NCBI GenBank assembly: GCA_031258995.1
Contig: JAIRMB010000007.1
Location: 1-17,950 of the forward strand
DNA: 17,950 nucleotides
Direction: 5' to 3'
Origin: Puniceicoccales bacterium
GTDB taxonomy: Bacteria; Verrucomicrobiota; Verrucomicrobiia; Opitutales; JAIRLM01
In this document: positions 7,221 to 13,932 of the stretch, piece after piece
How positions within the stretch are numbered: the first letter of the stretch is position 1
How the letters are laid out: every line of letters starts with the position of its first letter
Notes under the pieces: model-generated
Seen by the model: the letters and a program-made list of their open reading frames with translations, nothing else
Told to the model about the DNA's origin: nothing
The model's database searches: none
Position numbers and translations under genes: made by a program

Positions 7221-8100
7221 GCAGTTTTTTCCTTCTCGCAAGGTGCCCAGTCCCATTGGCACTGAGCATTCTAAAAAAGAAAATAATTCTTTCGCGGAGC
7301 TGGCTGCGGGGGACGATTTGGTCTAAAAAGCCGTGTTCCAGAAGAAATTCGGCCGTTTGAAAGCCCTCTGGTAATTCTTGGCCGGTGGTTTCTCGGATTA
7401 CGCGGGGACCGGCAAAGCCAATTAGTGCGCCCGGTTCTGCCAAAATGAGATCCCCCAGCGAGGCGAAGCTGGCCGTTACCCCGCCAGTGGTGGGATTTGT
7501 GAGCACGGCTACGTAGGGCTGGCCGGCGGCGGCGAGGCGGGCGAGGGCGGCGCTAGTTTTTGCCATCTGCATCAGGCTGAGCATGCCTTCATACATGCGG
7601 GCTCCGCCGGAGGAGCAGACAACCAGAACCGGCAGGGAGTGCTCCGCGCCTCGCTCGATGGCGCGGGTGACCCGCTCCCCTACGACGGAGCCCATGCTGC
7701 CGCCTAAAAATCGGAAATCCATGACAGCGACGGAAATGTCCATCCCGCCCATTTTTCCCGTACCGGCGAGTACGGCCTCGTCCAGACCTGTCTTTTTCCT
7801 GTTGTCTGCGATCTTGTTTCGATAGGAAATGCTGTCCGTTTCAAACCGCAGCGGATCTGCCGTTTGCACTTCACCGTCTAATGCACGAAAGCTGCTTTCG
7901 TCCAGGAGTAGTCGCAGTCGCTCCGGTGCCGCCAGCGGAAAGTGATAGCCGCTCCCCGGCACTACCATCCAGTTCTCTTTCAGGTCTTTCGTGTACACCA
8001 CGCGACCAGATTTGGGGCACTTTGTGAAAATGTTCGCCGGGATATCCCGCTTCTTGCCGAGAGAAACCGTGGAATATTTCGGCTTTCCAAAGAGCGCCAT
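7159..8100 (-). CDS. accD: Acetyl-CoA carboxylase carboxyltransferase subunit beta
   Basis: AccD, with AccA, moves the carboxyl group from carboxybiotin to acetyl-CoA, giving malonyl-CoA for fatty-acid synthesis in the cytosol. The 313-residue product has the crotonase-fold core motifs GGSMGSVVGERV, SSGGARMYEGMLSLMQMAKTSAAL, TNPTTGGVTASFASLGD and GFAGPRVI. ATG 8100 gives MALFGKPKYS, the expected N-terminus; the frame is open further upstream inside comF, but that part does not look like AccD. The N-terminal zinc ribbon is degenerate. Of the four cysteines usual in the family only Cys28 remains, and the other positions align to Ser31, Val47 and Ser50. The surrounding residues are still AccD-like. 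After the core, a polar tail (SGPTSVNSQTDPSDPPD) overlaps the small plus-strand gene. The gene lies 14 bases after comF, in one minus-strand operon with it. accA is not in the window. Confidence 0.95.
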   Translation of the reverse strand: MALFGKPKYSTVSLGKKRDIPANIFTKCPKSGRVVYTKDLKENWMVVPGSGYHFPLAAPERLRLLLDESSFRALDGEVQTADPLRFETDSISYRNKIADNRKKTGLDEAVLAGTGKMGGMDISVAVMDFRFLGGSMGSVVGERVTRAIERGAEHSLPVLVVCSSGGARMYEGMLSLMQMAKTSAALARLAAAGQPYVAVLTNPTTGGVTASFASLGDLILAEPGALIGFAGPRVIRETTGQELPEGFQTAEFLLEHGFLDQIVPRSQLRERIIFFFRMLSANGTGHLARRKKLLKSSGPTSVNSQTDPSDPPD

Positions 8101-8114
8101 GGTCCCAAAGCGAC

Positions 8115-8843
8115 TCAACCGCGGGCCAGCGTGCGGGCATGGACATTGGAAAATCCAGCCTGCGTCAGCACCTTGGCACATTCATTCATTGTGGCGCCGG
8201 TCGTGAGCACGTCGTCCACCAAATAGATGGGGGAGTCCTTGGCAATGTTTTTCCATAGCACCCCCGGAACCAGGGCAAAGACCCCCTCCACGTTCCTCCG
8301 CCGATCCGCACGGGTAAGCCCCACTTGCGGGCGGCGGCACCGCCGCCGCCACAGCAAATGGCGCACAGAACAGCCATGTTCCCGCGCAAGGGCCTGACAA
8401 ATCAACTTACTTTGATTGAAACCGCGCTTCCAGCGGCGCCGCCAGTGGAGAGGTACGGGAACTAGAATCCCGCCGGCCATGTTCGAAAATAGAACGCTGC
8501 TCAGACGGCCCAGGTCCGGCAGTAAAAAATGACCCTGCCGGTATTTAATTTCGTGGATCATCCGTCGGCCCAAGCCGCTGTGCGCAAAGAGAGAACAGCA
8601 GGAGCGAAAGAAAAAATGATTTTGTAAACAGTTCGGGCACTGGTCGCCGGTCCGCCCCTCACGGGGCCAGCCACAGAGAGGACAGGCGGGAGCAAAGGGA
8701 AAGTCCAAATCGCACACACAGCGAGGACAAAGGTGCAGGAGCGGCCCATCGCCCGATAGCCTGCACCGGCAGCCGAAGCAGCGGCGCGGCCAGAGGACAT
8801 CAAGAAATTTCCCGACAAGAGCTTTTAGGGACCCCGGAGCCAT
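8115..8843 (-). CDS. comF: ComF family protein (phosphoribosyltransferase-like)
   Basis: The 242-residue protein has the ComF layout. An N-terminal zinc-binding part has cysteine pairs at 22/25, 39/42, 54/57 and 69/72 (CFGC, CPRC, CPLC, CPNC). A type I phosphoribosyltransferase domain follows, with VPVPLHWRRRWKRGFNQS and the PRPP-binding motif IYLVDDVLTTGATM (206-219). ComF takes part in DNA uptake in naturally competent bacteria, probably in handling the incoming single strand, but homologues are widespread in species not known to be competent. ATG 8843 is used; a GTG at 8867 is also possible, and neither has a good Shine-Dalgarno. The start overlaps the end of the CPBP gene by 44 bases, and the stop lies 14 bases before accD. 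No other competence gene is visible nearby. Confidence 0.9.
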   Translation of the reverse strand: MAPGSLKALVGKFLDVLWPRRCFGCRCRLSGDGPLLHLCPRCVCDLDFPFAPACPLCGWPREGRTGDQCPNCLQNHFFFRSCCSLFAHSGLGRRMIHEIKYRQGHFLLPDLGRLSSVLFSNMAGGILVPVPLHWRRRWKRGFNQSKLICQALAREHGCSVRHLLWRRRCRRPQVGLTRADRRRNVEGVFALVPGVLWKNIAKDSPIYLVDDVLTTGATMNECAKVLTQAGFSNVHARTLARG

Positions 8844-9702
8844 GGACGTGAAAGGAGAGAAGGACACAGAGAAGGAACGGACAGAGCAAACAGCCCAGCA
8901 GATTTCCTGTCGTGGAAGAATTTAGCGGAACTGTGAGGGCGACCGTCCGCCGAAAAGCCAGCAGGGCAAAAACAACCCCAGAATGGAAACCAACCGCCTC
9001 CATGAGGTTGCGGTAGCGGAGAAAATAACTACCCAGCAGCAGGCCAAAGAGGAAAAGAGACAGAAATGGGATCGGCTGAAAACCGCAGCAAATGGCGCCG
9101 AGGGAGTCCAACGCCACCCGAAAGCCGTCAGAAACGGTAGGCGACGGACCGCGAAAAGCAGCGGCGGAATGGCCGGTGAAATGCGCGTAGGAAAAGAAAA
9201 GGCCGCTGCATGGGAGGGCGAAAAAGGGGCCGAAGGAACCGCAGAGGAGCCGCAGGAGAAGCCCGCGAAAGACAACCTCCTCCATCACGGAAATGGCCAA
9301 GGCGGAGAATAGCGGAAATAGCAGCAAAGAAAATCCGCCGCGCCATTCCCAGTCGAATTGGACCATTCGTACAAGTGCTAGAAGGGCCGCTAGGCCCGTG
9401 CCCAACAGAAAAAAACGCAAAAATCGCGGCCAACGGCGCCAGTGGAACCCTAATTTTTTACAGGAATTCAGACCGCAGCGGCGCAGCAGAAAGAGCAGAC
9501 CGAAAAATAGCGGGATCCAGCAAATGCGGCCATAGACCTTCCCAAAGGGACGGGCGAGAACGTAGGTCACCAGCGGTGAGAGAATTTGACCGTGGCAGTG
9601 ATGCAGTACGACATAGACAGAGGGCGCCAGCAGCGCAGCGATGGCATAGGAGCCGAAGTAGATTAGAAAAAAAAGAACCACATTCTGCCTAGGTGAACGC
9701 AC
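8800..9702 (-). CDS. Second CPBP-family intramembrane metalloprotease
   Basis: From GTG 9702 this gives a 300-residue hydrophobic membrane protein. The motifs are EEVVFRG with Glu141, Glu142 and Arg146, FFSYAHFTGHSA with His174, and FHSGVVFA with His240. The third motif lacks the usual Asn four residues after the His, having Phe there. The active-site Glu and His residues are present, so it is probably a working protease of unknown substrate. It is only distantly similar to the CPBP protein at 4487-5287. The frame continues upstream to a TTG at 9798, but the added residues are Ser/Arg-rich and unconvincing, whereas 9702 puts the first membrane segment (8-33) at the N-terminus. A C-terminal hydrophobic stretch (268-284) overlaps the comF start. 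The 210 bases between thrS and this start carry no gene beyond a 13-codon open frame behind a GGAGG after the thrS stop. Confidence 0.85.
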   Translation of the reverse strand: MRSPRQNVVLFFLIYFGSYAIAALLAPSVYVVLHHCHGQILSPLVTYVLARPFGKVYGRICWIPLFFGLLFLLRRCGLNSCKKLGFHWRRWPRFLRFFLLGTGLAALLALVRMVQFDWEWRGGFSLLLFPLFSALAISVMEEVVFRGLLLRLLCGSFGPFFALPCSGLFFSYAHFTGHSAAAFRGPSPTVSDGFRVALDSLGAICCGFQPIPFLSLFLFGLLLGSYFLRYRNLMEAVGFHSGVVFALLAFRRTVALTVPLNSSTTGNLLGCLLCPFLLCVLLSFHVHGSGVPKSSCREIS

Positions 9703-9912
9703 CCCCCAGAAAGAATTTGACGAACTCGGCCACACTCCCACCCGGATGCTCCTCACGCAGAAAACTTCACCCACTGAGCGGCGGGCGGACAACGGCAAGG
9801 CTCACCAAACCGTGGGCCGCACGCTGGAAGGCGCAGCCGGACCTCGCAATGCTATTCCACCTAGCGGGCGAAATGGTCCGGTAAAAGATTTGTAATAAAC
9901 AAGAAATTCCTC

Positions 9913-11742
9913 CTAGCGCGCATTAGACAAAAACTGGTCCGGCAAGCGGCGACTGCGGATATCGGCCTCCAATAGTTCTACAAATGTACCTACGGAATGG
10001 CTGCCCTCGTGCTCTTTCCGAATGCGGGATCGTAAAGCGACGGATCCGCTCTCCCGTTCCTTTTCCCCTACCACAACGGCGTAAGGAACGTGAAATAGCT
10101 CTGCCCGTCGGATCTTTGCGCCCAATTTGTCCGAGTGCTCGTCTATGGTCACGCGGATCCCTTTCTCTATAAGCATTTCTCGCAGCTGTCGGCCGTAAGG
10201 AATGAGTTCATCGCTGATGGGCAAAATTCGCACTTGTTCCGGCGCCAGCCAAAGAGGGAAATCACCGCCGAAATGCTCAATGAGGATGCCACAGAAGCGC
10301 TCTAAAGAACCGAAGGGGGCCCGGTGGATCATGACGGGCACAAGTGGCCGATTATCGGGGCCGATGTAGGTCAAATTAAAGCGAGTAGGCAGGTTGTAGT
10401 CCACTTGGACCGTTCCCAGCTGCCACTCCCGCCCCAGCACATCCTTTACAATAAAATCGATTTTAGGTCCGTAGAAGGCCGCACCACCCACCTCTTCCCC
10501 ATAGGGTAATTCGAGCGTTTGAATCGCTTGCCGGAGAGCGGTTTCGGATTTTTCCCAGGCCCGGTCGTCGCCGATGTATTTATCCGATTGGGGATCACGA
10601 AGGCTGAGCCGTACCCGATAGTCTCCCATAGCAAGCGTTTCGAAAATTTTTCGTACGAGGGACAGACAGCCTTGGATTTCGCCTTCCAGCTGCTCCTCCG
10701 TGCAAAAAATGTGGGCGTCATCCTGGGTGAACCCGCGCACGCGGGTCATGCCGGACAGCTCACCGGACTGCTCCCAGCGGTAGACGGTGCCAAATTCGGC
10801 CAGACGGCAGGGCAGGTCCCTGTATGACTTGGGCGTATTGGAAAAAATTTTAATGTGACCCGGACAATTCATGGGTTTAACGAGGAAACCGCTGCGGGTG
10901 CCCGATTCCAATTCGCTAAAAAGTTCGCCGTAGGCCAATGCCGTATTCAGATTCTCCCGATCGGCGATGGGCTCGAATTGGGCATCCCGGTAGTAGGGAA
11001 AGTGGCCGGACGTGCGAAAGAGCTCCAGTCGAGCAACGTGCGGCGTTATGACCTGTTCGTAGCCCTGTCGAGTGAGCTCTTTCGCGATGAATTGCTGCAA
11101 CTCCAGCCGCATGGCCGTGCCGCGTGGGAGCCAAAGAATCAGTCCCGCACCCACGTCGTTATCAATTAAAAATAACTGCAATTCCTTGCCCAGGCGACGG
11201 TGATCGCGCCGCTTGGCCTCTTCCACATCTGCTAAATGTTTTTCCAATTCCTCCTTGCTGGCAAACGCAGTACCATAGATCCTCTGCATTTGCCGATTGG
11301 CCTCGCTGCCGCGATAGTAGGCGCCAGCGATACTCAGTAGCCGGAAAGCGCCGATGGCCGCGGAAGAAGCCACATGGGGACCGCGGCAAAGGTCCACAAA
11401 ATCCCCCAACTCGTAAAGGCTAAGCACCTCCTCCTCTGGAATGTCTGCCAACCGCTCTAACTTGTAGGGCTGGCCGCACTTTCGGAAAAAATTTTCTGCC
11501 TCTGCCCGATCCACCTCCCGCCGATGGAATGGTAAATCCGCTGCTATGATGCGGGCCATTTCCGCCTCGATGGCGGGCAGGTCTTCGGCGCTGAAAGTGT
11601 GTTCCCCGTCGAAGTCGTAGTAAAACCCCGACTCTGTCGGGGGACCTATGTCAATCTTTGTCGAAGGAAATAGCTTCAAAACGGCCGCCGCAAGCACGTG
11701 AGCTGCCGAGTGACGAATGGTTTCTACGGGAGCCGCAGTCAT
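9913..11742 (-). CDS. thrS: Threonine--tRNA ligase lacking the TGS domain
   Basis: ThrS charges tRNA-Thr with threonine and clears mischarged Ser-tRNA in its editing domain. The 609-residue protein starts directly at the editing domain, with HSAAH (His11, His15) and CRGPH (Cys119, His123). The class II catalytic core has zinc ligands Cys293 in PMNCPGH, His344 in DDAHIF and His473 in MIHRAPFGSLERF. A C-terminal anticodon-binding domain includes EQVRILPIS and VVVGEKERESGSVALRSR. The N-terminal TGS domain of E. coli ThrS (about 60 residues) is absent, and no frame upstream encodes one. Between the class II motif region and PMNCPGH there is an insertion of about 25 residues (around 252-285) relative to E. 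coli. ATG 11742 has GGTGA about eight bases upstream. It is the first gene of the minus-strand group thrS, CPBP, comF, accD, and is divergent from efp. Confidence 0.96.
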   Translation of the reverse strand: MTAAPVETIRHSAAHVLAAAVLKLFPSTKIDIGPPTESGFYYDFDGEHTFSAEDLPAIEAEMARIIAADLPFHRREVDRAEAENFFRKCGQPYKLERLADIPEEEVLSLYELGDFVDLCRGPHVASSAAIGAFRLLSIAGAYYRGSEANRQMQRIYGTAFASKEELEKHLADVEEAKRRDHRRLGKELQLFLIDNDVGAGLILWLPRGTAMRLELQQFIAKELTRQGYEQVITPHVARLELFRTSGHFPYYRDAQFEPIADRENLNTALAYGELFSELESGTRSGFLVKPMNCPGHIKIFSNTPKSYRDLPCRLAEFGTVYRWEQSGELSGMTRVRGFTQDDAHIFCTEEQLEGEIQGCLSLVRKIFETLAMGDYRVRLSLRDPQSDKYIGDDRAWEKSETALRQAIQTLELPYGEEVGGAAFYGPKIDFIVKDVLGREWQLGTVQVDYNLPTRFNLTYIGPDNRPLVPVMIHRAPFGSLERFCGILIEHFGGDFPLWLAPEQVRILPISDELIPYGRQLREMLIEKGIRVTIDEHSDKLGAKIRRAELFHVPYAVVVGEKERESGSVALRSRIRKEHEGSHSVGTFVELLEADIRSRRLPDQFLSNAR

Positions 11743-11877
11743 TGGGATTCACCGCTAGGTTCTTTTAAAGGATTCGCCAACTCTTTTTGCGAAATTCGAA
11801 AAAACGCTCGCTCATCACTGTCGGTGCGGGCAGATCCTCCATAGGCTGGGCACTTAGTCAGCGAATGGAAAGGAGCA

Positions 11878-11946
11878 ATGCGGTCGCGGATCGTCCACAT
11901 GACCGGCCGTTTCGCCGGCGAGTCGTTTTTTTTGTTGCACGGGTAA
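11878..11946 (+). CDS. Possible leader peptide upstream of efp (22 codons)
   Basis: An ATG at 11878 with AAAGGAG just upstream (11869-11875) opens a 22-codon frame, MRSRIVHMTGRFAGESFFLLHG, ending at TAA 11944-11946. The terminator-like hairpin at 11903-11933 lies wholly inside it, and the T tract is read as FFLL. Ribosomes translating it would cover the hairpin, as in translation-dependent attenuators. The peptide has no run of Pro, Thr or another single amino acid that would suggest which shortage is sensed. The Shine-Dalgarno is real-looking but close to the ATG. The feature may be coincidental. Confidence 0.35.
   Translation: MRSRIVHMTGRFAGESFFLLHG
11903..11933 (+). terminator. Terminator-like hairpin in efp leader
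   Basis: CCGGC (11903-11907) pairs with GCCGG (11914-11918) around the loop CGTTTC, and an outer GAC/GTC can add weak pairing with a bulge. Eight T follow at 11926-11933. The orientation stops plus-strand transcription, 40 bases before efp. The only plus-strand gene upstream is more than 4.6 kb away, so the transcript concerned would most likely start in the thrS-efp divergent region. The short stem makes it a weaker terminator than the one at 6832. Confidence 0.55.
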
Positions 11947-11973
11947 GCGAACGCCCCGATTAGGAAGGACCCT

Positions 11974-12531
11974 ATGGCATCGCCGACGGAGATTCGCAAA
12001 GGCCGTGTGCTTTTACACGGTGGCGTACCCCACCTGGTTACCGAAATGCAGCACCGGACACAGGGCCGTCAAGCCGGCTTCGTGCAGGTGGTAATGCGGA
12101 ACTTGCGCACGGGCACGGCTACCAATACGAAAATTCGTACGACGGAAAATGTGGAGTTTTGCTTCCTCGAGCGGCGCAAGTTGGAGTTTTCCTATCGGGA
12201 TGGCGATGAGTTTCATTTTGTTCATCCGGAAACATTTGAGGACACCGCCGTTGGCCTCAGTCTGGTGGCCGAAATGGTGTCCTATTTGGTGGAAAACGCT
12301 GTCTATGACGTGCTCTTTATCGATGGAAAGGCCATTGGCGTCGAGTTGCCGGCCGCCGTGGAAATGGCGGTGAAAGAATCGCCGGATGGGGTCCGGGGCG
12401 ATTCGGCCTCTAACGTACTGAAGCCAGCCGTGATGGAGACAGGTTTGGTCGTGCAGGTACCGCTGTTTGTTAAGACCGGAGACCGCATTCGAGTCGGAAC
12501 GGAAAATGGCAATTACCTTGGTCGCGCTTAG
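11974..12531 (+). CDS. efp: Translation elongation factor P
   Basis: EF-P binds the ribosome between the P and E sites and relieves stalling at consecutive prolines. The 185-residue protein covers the full three-domain family length. Domain I carries the loop TQGRQAGF, followed by VVMRNLRTGTATNTKI. The OB domains contain DGDEFHFVHPETFE and the C-terminal signature KPAVMETGLVVQVPLFVKTGDRIRVGTENGNYLGR. The residue at the loop tip, which is modified in studied EF-Ps, is Arg32, as in the rhamnosylated (EarP) type and unlike the lysine of the EpmA type. No modification gene is present in the window. ATG 11974 has AGGAAGG at 11962-11968. It is divergent from thrS, with a leader that holds a small ORF and a terminator-like hairpin. 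The gene for the bS22-like peptide follows after 90 bases. Confidence 0.95.
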   Translation: MASPTEIRKGRVLLHGGVPHLVTEMQHRTQGRQAGFVQVVMRNLRTGTATNTKIRTTENVEFCFLERRKLEFSYRDGDEFHFVHPETFEDTAVGLSLVAEMVSYLVENAVYDVLFIDGKAIGVELPAAVEMAVKESPDGVRGDSASNVLKPAVMETGLVVQVPLFVKTGDRIRVGTENGNYLGRA

Positions 12532-12621
12532 ATGAGAAAGAAGCAGAAATGATGGGAAAAAGCTTTACTTCGCCCATTCGCTACTGAGCTTGGCCATCGC
12601 AACCGCATTGGGTTTACTTTC

Positions 12622-12723
12622 ATGGGAAATTTGAAAAAGCAGCGGCGTTTGAAGATGAACAAGCATAAGCGTCGGAAGAGGTCCCGGCTTATGCGCCACA
12701 AGAAGCGTACGTGGGGCTCCTAG
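12622..12723 (+). CDS. bS22/AURKAIP1-COX24-type small ribosomal peptide, 33 residues
   Basis: This very short, extremely basic peptide contains KKQRRLKMNKHKRRKRSRL and RHKKRTW. The pattern K-M-x-K-H-K-R-R-K-R followed by R-x-K-K-R matches the COX24/AURKAIP1 domain, whose bacterial members include the mycobacterial small-subunit protein bS22 (known from established structural work). It is probably a structural component of the 30S subunit, binding rRNA. ATG 12622 is chosen because MGNLKKQRR is the expected N-terminus; no good Shine-Dalgarno is visible. It lies 90 bases after efp on the same strand, so the two translation genes may share a transcript. Automatic annotation often misses genes of this size. 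Confidence 0.82.
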   Translation: MGNLKKQRRLKMNKHKRRKRSRLMRHKKRTWGS

Positions 12724-12774
12724 GTAGGTTTTAACGCCAGCCCGCTTCCTGTGAGTTCCCGATTTTTGAAACGT

Positions 12775-13932
12775 CTAGCCTAGCATAGGAAATTTCGGGT
12801 TTTCGAGCGGGAAGCGGAGGGTTACCCTGGTCCCGCGTGGTTTTATTCCGCAAAACGCGATAGTGGCCCGGTGCGCGCGAAGAATGCTGCGGACCACTAG
12901 GAGGCCAAGGCCATTTCCCCCCTGCTTATTGCTCCATTGGGGGCGGAATAGATTAGGTAGCGCGGAGGGATCAATTCCCGTACCGTCGTCTTCTATTTCC
13001 ACGCGGGCAAAGGCTCCTTCGTTGGCGCTGCGGACTACGATGCGGCCCGAGTTCTCCCACGCTTCCATGCTGTTCCGTAGTAAATTTTCAAAAACTTGCT
13101 GAAGCTGGCTCAGATCGCCGAGAATCAGAAGCGGTTCTGCGGAAAGTTCTTTCCGCACGTTCCCGTTGCGCCGTTTCAGTTCCATGGCCATTGCGATTAG
13201 ACAATTTAACAATGATTCATTGAGGTCAATTTGCCGCAGAATCGGTTTGGTCGGCCGGATGGAGCTTAAAAAGCTGCCAAGCATGTGATGGAGCCGATCC
13301 ACTTCATTCCGGCAAATTTCCACGGTTTCTCGGAGCGCATGGGCCTGCGGCAGAGAGCACAGCTGGCGCTTGAGCAGTTGCAGATGGATCTGTATGCCGT
13401 TGAGCGGATTTCCCAATTCGTGGGCGAGTGTGCCAGTCAATAGGGCGACGGTGGCGCAGGCGTCCTCTTCACGCCGTAGCTCTCCTAGTTCTTCTTCGGC
13501 CGTGTGGTCGGCTAGGACGAGGGCACTGAGTGTGGAATTTTCGTTCGACGCCAAAGGAAAGCGACTGACTCGCAGCAGGCGCCGTTCCGGATAGGTGACT
13601 TGCACTTCAAAAAGCTGTGAGCCGGCGGAATGAAAACTATCCCGTGCGTGAAAAAAAACTTCCGGCGCATAGCGGCGCAGCAGAAGTGGGGCGTTTTCGC
13701 CGTCCGGGATGCCCATCAACTCTCTGGCCCGCCGGTTTACGTAAAGTACAGTCCCATGGCAGTCCACGATGGCCAGTCCGTCTTGCAGGGCGGATAATAC
13801 CGACTCCCAAAAATCCGGCCATGACAGGTCGGTCCGTTCCTTTAAAAATCTCTCTGACACGGGATGGAACCCAACGCAGCGAGGACAAATTTGCAGCGAA
13901 AAACTCCCAGCCATTAGAGAAGTTAATGGCAT
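12775..13932 (-). CDS. PAS-domain histidine kinase, soluble, NtrB-like
   Basis: This 385-residue two-component sensor kinase has no membrane segment. A PAS domain spans about residues 42-145 (DGLAIVDCHGTVLYVNRRARELMG). The dimerisation/phosphorylation domain has the H box TGTLAHELGNPLNG with His171. The ATPase domain has the N box FENLLRNSMEAW (Asn287), the G1 box EDDGTGI (316-320) and the G2 box GGNGLGL (338-344). The family autophosphorylates on the His and passes the phosphate to a response regulator; the HELGNPLNG form resembles the NtrB/AtoS group, often paired with sigma-54 regulators. No regulator gene is in the window. ATG 13932 overlaps the 3' end of gltX by ten bases, and ATG 13914 is an alternative. 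A short N-terminal CPRC (16-19) precedes the PAS domain. The signal sensed is unknown. It is the last gene of a three-gene overlapping set. Confidence 0.92.
   Translation of the reverse strand: MPLTSLMAGSFSLQICPRCVGFHPVSERFLKERTDLSWPDFWESVLSALQDGLAIVDCHGTVLYVNRRARELMGIPDGENAPLLLRRYAPEVFFHARDSFHSAGSQLFEVQVTYPERRLLRVSRFPLASNENSTLSALVLADHTAEEELGELRREEDACATVALLTGTLAHELGNPLNGIQIHLQLLKRQLCSLPQAHALRETVEICRNEVDRLHHMLGSFLSSIRPTKPILRQIDLNESLLNCLIAMAMELKRRNGNVRKELSAEPLLILGDLSQLQQVFENLLRNSMEAWENSGRIVVRSANEGAFARVEIEDDGTGIDPSALPNLFRPQWSNKQGGNGLGLLVVRSILRAHRATIAFCGIKPRGTRVTLRFPLENPKFPMLG

Noticed and set aside
9861..9902. 13-codon TTG frame behind GGAGG after the thrS stop
   Set aside because: The Shine-Dalgarno overlaps the thrS stop codon and the peptide is very short, so it may be chance. 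No downstream gene is reached by it.
11739..11999. Minus-strand 86-codon open frame ending ATGA over the thrS start
   Set aside because: It has no Shine-Dalgarno and no similarity to a TGS domain, and it overlaps the efp start and leader. Composition is not protein-like, so it is probably untranslated thrS leader.
12532..12587. Tiny open frames after efp (MRKKQK; MMGKSFTSPIRY)
   Set aside because: They are too short to judge and have no conserved features; they could be chance in the 90-base spacer.
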